A stretch of DNA of 64,000 nt. Source: Pyropia yezoensis (lineage: Eukaryota; Rhodophyta; Bangiophyceae; Bangiales; Bangiaceae). Of this stretch, positions 8,685 through 17,569 are shown piece after piece. The DNA lies in the NCBI GenBank assembly GCA_009829735.1, contig CM020620.1:11095420-11159419 (forward strand), in the 5' to 3' direction. Under the pieces are notes generated by a model. It ran no database searches. It saw only the letters and a program-made list of their open reading frames with translations, and was not told where the DNA came from. The position numbers and the translations under genes were made by a program. The stretch's first letter is position 1. Every line of letters starts with the position of its first letter.

Positions 8685-10144
8685 GGCCTAAAGAGCGATC
8701 TCCGCTGGTCCCAGTTCCCGACCCCGACATCTCGCCTGCTTTTCACAAACCCCACTTAGGCCTTCTAAGCTCTCATGGGATGGTCAATGGGGAACCTGCC
8801 AAGATTCTGTTTGATGATGGCGCTTTGACAAACTTTGTTTCTTCCTCATTCGTCAAGCGCCTGGGAATTGCTACGAACGTCTCCAGTGAAGCCGCCCTCA
8901 TGCCTGGCGGAATCACGTACAACCTCACGTCAACAAAAGATCCCTTAGAAGTTTGCATCCAAGATTACCAAGACGACCTCTATTTTGCTGTATGCCCTCT
9001 TGCCTCCTATGACGTCATCCTCGGCAAGAAGTGGCACGAAGACTACAACGTACGCAAGAAATACAGAACCAACGTGATCACCTTCCGTAAGGACGGTCGG
9101 GCCCAAAGAATCAACGCTGCTCTTGAGCTCTCCAAGACCATCTGGAGTAAGCACAAATTAGCACAACACCTCAAGAGACGCAATGTCGCTTTTGCGATCC
9201 TCCTACGACCCCAAGCTCCTCAAGAACCCTTAGAACTGAATGCCATAGAAATGAACCAAGCCTCGAGCGACAAGGATATCCAAAATGTCCTGCTCGAGTA
9301 CCAAGACGTTTTCCCCGATGATCTCCCGAGAAGACTTCCCCCCGACCGCGGCCGACCGCGCTTCAAGATCGAGTTGGCCAAAGAAGCGGAACCCCACAAG
9401 AAAGGCATCTACCGCCTGTCTGAGTCAGAGAGCCAAGAGCTGCTCCGCCAAATTCGAGATCTGATCGAGAAAGGCTTCGTTCAACCAAGCACGTCACCGT
9501 GGGGAGCTCCGGTACTATTCGCTGCCAAGAAGGATGGTGGCTTGCGCTTGTGCATCGACTACCGAGCCCTGAACAAACAAACGGTCAAAAACTGCTATCC
9601 TCTCCCGCGGATCGACGAGATATTCGACAACCTGCGCCAAGCGTCGATCTTTACTTCTTTGGATCTCCGCTCGGGATACCATCAGATCCGGCTCGACTCC
9701 GAGTCCATCCCTATGACGGCTTTCCGAACCAAGTACGGCCTATTCGAGTTCTTGGTCCTTCCGTTCGGTCTCACGAACGCACCTGCGGCTTTTATGAACC
9801 TAGTCAACGATATCCTGAGACCTTTCATCGACAAGTTCGTGTCGGCCTACCTCGATGACATACTCATCTACAGCAAGACTGAGGCCGAGCACGTGCAACA
9901 CCTACGGCAAGTATTTGAGAAACTACGGGAGCACAAGCTGTACGCCAAGACCTCCAAGTGCAAGTTTGGCCGCACCTCTGTTGATTTCCTCGGACACGTC
10001 GTCTCAACGAAGGGCTTTGAGATGGAGCGCGTCAAAGTCGAGGCTATCCAGAAGTGGCCAACTCCAAAGACCAAGCGTGATGTGCAGTCGTTCTTGGGAA
10101 TGGTGAACTTTTACCGCCGATTTATCAAGGATATGGCTACTGTG
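8669..10144 (+). pseudogene. pol: Pol of element D, 5' part (protease and reverse transcriptase), interrupted by element C
   Basis: Entered by -1 frameshifting from gag, this part carries the aspartic protease (ILFDDGALTNFVS near 8805-8845; D-D-G where D-S/T-G is usual). The reverse transcriptase follows, with LCIDYRALN near 9550 and the catalytic YLDD at about 9849-9860. It ends in the conserved FLGMVNFYRRF segment, followed by the insertion point of element C at 10144. The frame resumes exactly at 20973. The chain is open throughout this part, so the only visible lesion is the inserted element. Confidence 0.9.
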
Positions 10145-10507
10145 TGTAGCAATATGGTTGTCCGTATTGTGACCCTAATATCAGGGGGGCTACTTCTAAC
10201 CCTTAACTTTCAATTTGATAGTTCGTACTGGTCACGGTATCTATAAGTTACGTATGACCAGAGGGACTTGCATCTTGGGGTGGAGGGTAGTTAGTAGTGT
10301 CTCCGAGGGTTTATAACGAGGGGGCCGGTGGCGAATCCACCGCCGGCCAAGGTAGAACAACAAACCCCTCCCATTTGGGCTCCCATCTTGGTCCCGTGGC
10401 TTGCGCTCCAAGGACAGCAACCTTGGCCTCCCGGTGACGTTGGTGCCGATCCCCCTTGGTGAGTGTTCCCTGAGAGTGGACGCGCGACGGATCCCTATTG
10501 TGCTACA
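10145..10507 (+). repeat. 5' LTR of element C
   Basis: The repeat starts TGTAGCAATATGG and ends ATTGTGCTACA. A TATA-like TTTATAAC lies at 10310-10317. By eye it is identical to the copy at 20605-20967. Confidence 0.93.
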
Positions 10508-10508
10508 T

Positions 10509-10526
10509 TGGTGGAGCAGCAGGGGA
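10509..10526 (+). other. Primer-binding site of element C
   Basis: TGGTGGAGCAGCAGGGGA starts one base after the LTR. It is the same 18-mer as in elements B and F. Confidence 0.8.
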
Positions 10527-10731
10527 CGGGTTTCCGTCACCCTTGTGGTGACGCCGTCTTCGGCCCTGGCACACGGATAGGGATCCGGTCCTTTTCTTGT
10601 ACTCGTGGTGTTGCGACCTGATCGATTGTGTTGAGTTTTTACCTTTGACTGTGATCTACTGTACTCTCCCCAATCTACCCCCTCGCTCTCTTGTTCGTGG
10701 TGATTGATACGTCGGTTGACTGATTGTGACC

Positions 10732-12914
10732 ATGTCTACCCAAGAGACGGGGAACGTTCAAGATGACGGATCGGCGTCGACGCCAACCCCGGAGGTGACT
10801 ACGGGAACCGGGATCGGGAACCCGATCGATAACATTGAGACGCCAATGCTTTCCGGTGCCGGATCGACGTTTGGCACGGCTTGGACGGCAGGAGGCGGGG
10901 GCCCGCCTCAACTGTCGTCGACCGACCTCACTCCGCCGCCTCCTTCACCAGGGGATTCCCTGATGGCATCATTGGCCCGCATCGAGGCCCGGTTTTCCGG
11001 GCTCGACGCCCGTCAAGATCGGACGGAGGACGCAATGGCAGTGTTGATGTCAACACGGCACACGACGGGACCCCGTCGTGTTCCTCCCACACCGGTACGG
11101 TTCGAACCGGCCGGACTACTTTCGGAGTCCACCAGGGTCAACCCCGGTGTTGCTACTCCTGGACAACCCCCGGACACAGTGGGGTATGGGTCCGACTCGT
11201 CGGCAGAGTTGGAACGGAGTCACACGGAGCGATACGCTCGGAGCACCCGAAGCGGACTCCGCGGACACGACCCGGCGGATACGTACGCCGGGGGAGAGTC
11301 GGTTATTGGGGGAGGAGGTACCCTCTCGCAGTACCCCCACGACGAAGGAGGCCCGGCAACTCGGGTTCCCGAGGGGCCGACGCCTGAAGTACCATCTTCA
11401 GTGGTGGAAGCTATGACCGCGCAGGTAACTGCGAGCCTACTGAAGCGGATGGAGTCCGATGAGTTCGCTCATCAACTGGCTAAGCGACTGGATATCCAGG
11501 ACGCTGACACGGAGATCGTCAACGAGGTCTTCCGGTCGGTTCTTACTCCGGAACGTTATCGTTTGGAGGACCGCTCTACCACCGTATCGGAATCGATGCG
11601 TAATACGTCGCATCGGGCGACCCGCTCTATGCAGACCCTTATGAAGGGAGTCCCTATGTTCGGGGGGCCGAACGGACGCCCGTTGGCAGTCATCGGCTTC
11701 TTGACTAGCTTCACGGCAGCCGCAGACAAGGCGCTCGTGACGAGGGGCTGGCCCTGGAGATCCTCCCGTTCTTTGTTGATGAACGGGTGCGAGGCATTCT
11801 TCGCCAGGCATCCCCGATGCCGGGAATGAGGGTCGCGGCCACCCCCATGGATTACCGTGGGATATTGAAGGAGCTGCTGAGCAGCTACCTCAGTGAGGAC
11901 AAGTGCGAGGACCACTATCGGGCCCTTCGCACTGCCACCGCCCAGTCCTGGGAGGATGAGGAGATGTTTGGACGCCGGATCCAAGAGCTCGACTACGAGC
12001 TGGGGAAGCTCCTCGGAGAAGGGGAGCTACGGGCCATCCTGTTCGCAGGAGTACCCAACTACGTGCGGATATCCGCACGGGGCGCCAACACGGCACGGAC
12101 GAACTTCAGTCGACTGATGCATATGTGCAAGTCCCTAGGGGACGCCTACCGGGTTCTACACCCGGAGTGTGCCTTGGCCCCGAAGCCCAAGGGTGAGGGA
12201 GGCAAGCCCAGTCTTACCCCGGTACCGAGGCAAGAGAAGGTGGAACGTAAGGCCGCACCAGTACTGGTGGCGACCGAACATACCCCTATTGGTGAGGGTG
12301 ACCCTCTAGTCGACCAACAGGGCCACCTGTTGCTACCGGCGACGCCGGTGATCGATGAACATGGTACGGTAGCGTACATCGCCCCGGCTGGAACCCAGTT
12401 CCAGGTCAACGAAGGAACGGGACGGCGCGTCCCGTATGTGCGGACTACGGGGTACTCCCCGGTGACGGGTAACCCTCACCAACCCTTGCCAACATGGGCG
12501 GTGCGCACGGAGGCACCCCCGCAGATTGCGGGCCGACCCAACCGGTTGGGGGAGTCCATGTTCCGGTTGACCCAAGGACCCAAGGCCTACCAGGGAGCAG
12601 GCACTCGGGCGCCCGAGGGAGGCAACCGTAGCTACGGGGCTACCCCGATGCGACCTCAAGGGGGGACCGGCACGTCCGGATGTATGTTGTGTGGGGATCC
12701 CCAGCACTGGGTGTCTTCCTGCCCACTCATCCCCGAGGAGTCTCGGCGGGCAGCGGCGCAACGCAAGGCATCCACCGGGGGGTATCCCCCCCGAGCACCC
12801 GGACCCGCACCGGGTAGGCAGCCAGCTCCAGGTGGAGTACTGGCCGTCGAGGGGGCACCTCCTCAGCCGGATGTCCCGGCGGACAGCACCCTACCAAGGG
12901 CGGGAAACGAGTAA
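10732..12914 (+). pseudogene. gag: Gag of element C, with one frameshift
   Basis: Translation would start at the ATG at 10732 (context GTGACCATG). The first frame runs to 11829. The homologous continuation (GLALEILPFFVDE and onward) is in the -1 frame from about 11743 and runs to the TAA at 12912-12914. The break is at GACGAGGGGCTGG, where one G appears to be missing from a G run, so it is a 1-base deletion or a sequence error. The N-terminal third is Thr/Gly/Pro-rich with no clear domain. The second part has a capsid-like helical region. A CCHC knuckle, CMLCGDPQHWVSSC, is near 12680-12721. The slippery GGGAAAC at 12902-12908 lies just before the stop. Confidence 0.8.
12902..12908 (+). promoter_or_regulatory. 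-1 frameshift heptamer of element C (G GGA AAC)
   Basis: In the gag frame the bases read GCG GGA AAC GAG TAA, so GGGAAAC is correctly phased. The -1 frame is open from here into pol, whose first ATG is at 12923. The same heptamer occupies the same place in elements A and B. Confidence 0.65.
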
Positions 12915-12922
12915 GAGGAAGG

Positions 12923-15900
12923 ATGACCGGGGGGCGCTGGGGTCACCCAAGCAAGCCACCCCGGAGTACCGCGGGGAAAGCCCCACGGAGAGCGCGGTTG
13001 AGCCGACGCCGCATCAACCCCCGGGTACACCTTCCGGCCCCGACGACACGGCGTCAGGGGATTGATGACCACCCTCCACGGTTGGGAGGAGAGGACGGGA
13101 AGCCCCGTCACGTTGAACCAGACAAGGGCCCTGTTCAGGATGCCCGAGTTACACCGGATATCGGTGTAGGCCACGTGCTGTTTACCTTGGAGAACTTCAA
13201 GGTATCAGCCACCCTGGGGGTTGACCCCCAGTCGACACGATCGTACTACCCTGTACTGGACACAGGGGCTGGACCCAACCTTATCCGGAAGGATACCCTC
13301 CCGGACAAGTGGCTTCCACGAGTCAGAGTGACTCGGGGACCCACCATCAAGGACGCGAATGGTCGACTCATTCGTACGACCGCAGCGATGTCGCTGCAGG
13401 TTACCATCGGGGATCTCACCACGGAAGTTGACTTCCTGGTATGTGAAACGCTATCGGTGCCCTGCATACTGGGGTGCACCTTCATCAACGTTCACGTTGA
13501 TGCAATCCGGCCAGGCCGGAGGACCGTCGAGCTTCAAGAAGCCGACGGGACGAAGCGAGGACACACGGCTATCGTCAGGGACCTGACGCTACAAGGAAGC
13601 CACGTTAACGTGGCTGAGGTGTACGCAAGCGTCGAGCCGAAGACACTTCGGTTGGCCAAGCGGACTCGCTTTGAGCCGTTGTCAGAGACAGTCCTCCCGG
13701 TTAACTGCGACCTCGCAGGCATCTGCAGAGTCCAGTCCAACCTACGGACGTACAAGCGCCATGGGTTGACCATGGCCAACGAACTCATAGACCTCCCAGC
13801 AGGAGGGTCGTCCCTCCTAGTGATGGCGAACTACCGCCGTAAGGCAGTCACCCTCCCGAAGGGAACTATCCTCGGGATTGCCGAACTCTACGAAGGAGAT
13901 ATCCTTACCCCTGATAAGGAAGGTCAAGTGGAACCACTTGAAGTACTGGCGGTCGCCGAGACCACCGAGCGACAGCAACCCGATGACGGGAAGCCTAACC
14001 CATCGGCGGCTCCGGCGGACCTGCAGCCAAAGGACCAAGAGGCCTTGAAGGCACTGGCCGAGGCTGACCTCGACCACCTTCCCCCTTCGGTAGCCGAAGG
14101 GGTACGACGGATGCTAAGAAAGCATGACGTTATGTGGACAGGCGGGGCCTTGGGGACCATTGGGGCAACCCAACATCGTATAGACCTGGTACCAGGCGCA
14201 CGACCCGCCCGCTCACAACCGCACCGAGCGGGACCTATGCAACGAGAGATCGTTGATGGAGAAGTGAAGAGGATGAGTGAAGCTAGGGTGATCCGACCTT
14301 CGATGTCGGAATGGGGTGCCCCAGTCGTTGTTGTGCCGAAGAAGGATCAAACCCCTCGGTTTTGCATCGATTATCGACGCCTCAACTTGGTTACCAAGAA
14401 GGACTCATACCCTTTACCAAGGATGGATGAATGCATCGACTCCCTGGGGGAGGCAACGGTGTTTACCACCATCGACTGCAATGCCGGATACTGGCAGATC
14501 CCGGTGGCGGACGAGGATATCCCCAAGACGGCATTCGTCTGTCACAGTGGAGTGTACGAGTTCCTAAGGATGCCCTTCGGATTGTCCAACGCCCCCGCTA
14601 CATTCCAGCGGGCTATCGACATCATACTGTCTGGGGTGAAGTGGCGTAACTGCCTAGTGTACCTCGATGACGTCATCGTCTTCTCACGTAACATGGATGA
14701 CCATGTACAACATGTTGACGAGGTACTCACCCTCTTGAGGAACGCCGGGGTAACCCTGCGTCTGAAGAAGTGCGCCTTCTTCCAACAGACGGTCGAATAT
14801 CTGGGCCACCAGATAACCCCTGGTAAACTAGGGGTACTCGAAGCCAATACCCGGGCACTCCGGGATGCCCGGTTCCCTAACACCCAGACGCAGCTCAAGA
14901 GCTTCCTGGGAATGTGCAATGTATACCGACGGTTCGTCAAGGACTTCGCTCGGATAGCTAAACCGTTAACGGTTCTTACGAGCAGTACCTTACCCAAGGT
15001 ACTCCAACCCCCTTCGCCTAGCGAAGAGGAGGCATTCGAGTCGCTGAAGCGAGCCCTACTAGCCCCACCCGTCCTTGCGTTACCGCATAGACGGGGTACC
15101 TTCGTCATCGATGTCGATGCGTGTGATACACAAGTGGGATGCACCCTGTTACCGGGAGAGACGTCGATCGGTACCGATAACGTTAACCCGGACCTACGTC
15201 CGGTAGGGTACTTCAGCCGGACACTCAACCCGGCTGAGCGGAACTATAGTGCCACCGAGCGTGAATGCCTCGGAGTTATATGGGCAGTGCAACTGCTCCG
15301 TCCATACCTGGAGGGCTCCAGGTTCATCGTGAGGTCCGACCACGAACCCCTACGATGGCTCCTCAACCTTGGTGACAAGGATTCCGATAGCCATGGGAGG
15401 CTAGCCCGATGGAGGCTGAAGATGGCCGAGCACGACTACCGCACGGTGTATAAGGCTGGGTCAACCCACCACCTCGGAGACGCGTTGTCTCGACTCGACA
15501 CCCCGAGCGGGGATACCCGCCCGGTGGACGAGGACATCCCGGTGGTACCGGTGTGCATGGTGGGTAATGCTACCCAGGGTATGGCTGACCATACCATGGC
15601 ACACCTGGCGTGCCCATTGACCCTCGCGGACTTCCGCGAGGCACAGGCCAACGACGATGACTGTAGACGTCATCGTGCTAACCTCCGGGCCGGTACGGCC
15701 GGCATCTTCTCCGAGAACGAAGACGGACTCATATACCGGCGGGCACCCGCCGATGGACGACATCAAGTCGTGGTTCCCGTGTCCTTACGGCAAGCCGTCA
15801 TGGAACGAGAACATGAGAACCCTACAGCCGGACACCCGGGGGGTTCACGTATGTTCGCAGCAATGCGAAGGTTCTTCTACTGGCCAGCAATGGCCGTCGA

Positions 15901-17089
15901 CGTGGTCGACCACGTAAGGGGATGCCACCCCTGTGCGCGTAACCGCATGAGTCTACATAGGCAGGCGTCTGCCATGAAGCTATTCCCACCCGATGGGCCC
16001 AACGAGCAAGTCGCTATCGACATACTCGGGCTACTTCCGGTAACGGAAGAAGGGAACAGGTACATCCTGGTCATGTCTGACCGATTCACCAAGCTGTCAC
16101 GAGCGGCAGCCATCCCGAATGATACGGCATACACGATTATGAACGCAGTGGTTGACCACTGGATCAGTGCATACGGAGTCATGAAGCAACTCCTCTCCGA
16201 TAACGGAGCAAACCTTACGTCGGCATTCTGCACTAAGGTCCTGGGCATGTTCGGTATCGAACCACGTCGGGCATCCGACTACCACCCGCAGTCCAACGGG
16301 CAGGTGGAGCGGTTCAACCGCACCATCGTCAAGATGCTACAGTGCTACGTGGCAGAGCACACGAACACTTGGGACAGGCTTCTGTCCGTACTCACCCTGG
16401 CATACAATGCCAGGCCACATCGGAGTACCAACATCGCCCCACTGGAATGGGTCATGCCACTAGGCGTCGGTAACCTGACGCTGCCGCCAGGCAGGTGCAC
16501 TCGGTATGATACACCGAAGGGCCGACCCGCCGAACGCATCCACCTAGCTTGGTTGGCCAAGCTATCGTGGATGATTCCTAAGCTCAAGGGTGCCCTTGAC
16601 AGAACACAACTTCGGTATAAGAAGAACTTCGACGCCCGACTACGGGTGCGCAACGCAACCCTGGTAACAGGTGACTGGGTCTATATCAGACACCAGAAGC
16701 TCCGAGGGAACAAGCTTATGCAACCGGTCAAGGGACCGTACCAGATCCTCCACAGAGATGACCACTCTGTTATCTTACACTCCGATACGGAGATCCAACG
16801 CATCAGTATGAATGATGTCACACCTGCTCCGAAGCCGGAACAGCCTCAGCCGGTACCGGCTGGGTTGCTACATGAAGCTCTTACAACCCACCGGTCGGAT
16901 GACCCGGTGGGACCGGATGGGATTCCATACCAAGTAGAGAGCGTGGTCGGACACACCGACCCGGACATACCAGGACCCTGGTACGTCAAGGTTATGTGGG
17001 TCGGATACGACTCACCCACCTGGGAACAGGCGGCGAATATACCCCGCCAACTCCTCATGCCGTACATGAGGCGACGACGCCTACTGTAA
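12923..17089 (+). CDS. pol: Pol polyprotein of element C (protease, RT, RNase H, integrase, chromodomain)
   Basis: A single uninterrupted frame of 1388 residues. The protease motif VLDTGAG is near residue 114. The reverse transcriptase catalytic YLDD is near 579. RNase H has FVIDVDACDTQVG near 727, then ATERECLGVIWA and RSDHEPLRWL. The integrase HHCC finger spans about 960-1000, and the D-D-E core is AIDILG (about 1030), LSDNGAN (about 1091) and GQVERFNRT (about 1127). A C-terminal chromodomain (about 1335-1388, KVMWVGYDSPTWE) probably tethers integration complexes to marked chromatin. Pol is made as a Gag-Pol fusion by frameshifting; the ATG at 12923 is eight bases past the gag stop, so re-initiation is an alternative. 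All catalytic motifs I can see are intact. Confidence 0.95.
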   Translation: MTGGRWGHPSKPPRSTAGKAPRRARLSRRRINPRVHLPAPTTRRQGIDDHPPRLGGEDGKPRHVEPDKGPVQDARVTPDIGVGHVLFTLENFKVSATLGVDPQSTRSYYPVLDTGAGPNLIRKDTLPDKWLPRVRVTRGPTIKDANGRLIRTTAAMSLQVTIGDLTTEVDFLVCETLSVPCILGCTFINVHVDAIRPGRRTVELQEADGTKRGHTAIVRDLTLQGSHVNVAEVYASVEPKTLRLAKRTRFEPLSETVLPVNCDLAGICRVQSNLRTYKRHGLTMANELIDLPAGGSSLLVMANYRRKAVTLPKGTILGIAELYEGDILTPDKEGQVEPLEVLAVAETTERQQPDDGKPNPSAAPADLQPKDQEALKALAEADLDHLPPSVAEGVRRMLRKHDVMWTGGALGTIGATQHRIDLVPGARPARSQPHRAGPMQREIVDGEVKRMSEARVIRPSMSEWGAPVVVVPKKDQTPRFCIDYRRLNLVTKKDSYPLPRMDECIDSLGEATVFTTIDCNAGYWQIPVADEDIPKTAFVCHSGVYEFLRMPFGLSNAPATFQRAIDIILSGVKWRNCLVYLDDVIVFSRNMDDHVQHVDEVLTLLRNAGVTLRLKKCAFFQQTVEYLGHQITPGKLGVLEANTRALRDARFPNTQTQLKSFLGMCNVYRRFVKDFARIAKPLTVLTSSTLPKVLQPPSPSEEEAFESLKRALLAPPVLALPHRRGTFVIDVDACDTQVGCTLLPGETSIGTDNVNPDLRPVGYFSRTLNPAERNYSATERECLGVIWAVQLLRPYLEGSRFIVRSDHEPLRWLLNLGDKDSDSHGRLARWRLKMAEHDYRTVYKAGSTHHLGDALSRLDTPSGDTRPVDEDIPVVPVCMVGNATQGMADHTMAHLACPLTLADFREAQANDDDCRRHRANLRAGTAGIFSENEDGLIYRRAPADGRHQVVVPVSLRQAVMEREHENPTAGHPGGSRMFAAMRRFFYWPAMAVDVVDHVRGCHPCARNRMSLHRQASAMKLFPPDGPNEQVAIDILGLLPVTEEGNRYILVMSDRFTKLSRAAAIPNDTAYTIMNAVVDHWISAYGVMKQLLSDNGANLTSAFCTKVLGMFGIEPRRASDYHPQSNGQVERFNRTIVKMLQCYVAEHTNTWDRLLSVLTLAYNARPHRSTNIAPLEWVMPLGVGNLTLPPGRCTRYDTPKGRPAERIHLAWLAKLSWMIPKLKGALDRTQLRYKKNFDARLRVRNATLVTGDWVYIRHQKLRGNKLMQPVKGPYQILHRDDHSVILHSDTEIQRISMNDVTPAPKPEQPQPVPAGLLHEALTTHRSDDPVGPDGIPYQVESVVGHTDPDIPGPWYVKVMWVGYDSPTWEQAANIPRQLLMPYMRRRRLL

Positions 17090-17129
17090 CAACCCAACCG
17101 ACACCGACTTCGGCTGTTGGGGGGTGAGG

Positions 17130-17260
17130 CTTATACCTACTAAGTAGGGTGTGACATGGTTACGGCAGACTTAGGTTTCTAAGTCAAATCAGACTTAGGT
17201 TTCTAAGTCGAACCAAGCTTAGGTAACTAAGTAGAGCTAAGCTTAGGTAACTAAGTAAAA
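17130..17260. repeat. Short tandem inverted-repeat units between the converging pol and aORF of element C
   Basis: Four units of about 24 bases run from 17167 to 17259. Each holds a small palindrome of the type ACTTAG-GTTT-CTAAGT (first two units) or CTTAG-GTAA-CTAAG (last two). A similar CTACTAAGTAGG lies just upstream (17138-17149). The block separates the 3' ends of two convergent genes, a natural place for a bidirectional terminator or poly(A) region. From 17261 to 17569 I see nothing else. Confidence 0.6.
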
Positions 17261-17569
17261 ACCTGAACCTTAATAAGTTAACTTAAAGGTAAAGGCTAAC
17301 TCCGATAATATCGAAGTAACTAGGGAGCTTACACGGGAGGATGACCTCCCAAAGCCAAGACACAAAGTGAGGGAGGATAACCTCCCCAAGCATGAACCAA
17401 CCGGAAGAAGTTGGGCGGGAGGCAAGGCACCACTGAGCCAGAAGGGGTACTCCCCAGGGCAGCAAACAGAGGCAAGCAATGCCCCCAGCGGGGGATGAGT
17501 TTATACTCACTACTACCCGGCTACCATAAGGGTTGCCGGGGCCCTCTCCCGCACAAACAATAGCACTCC

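Noticed and set aside
17167-17259. CRISPR-like array in element C
   Set aside because: Only four degenerate units of about 24 bases without unique spacers, inside a retrotransposon.
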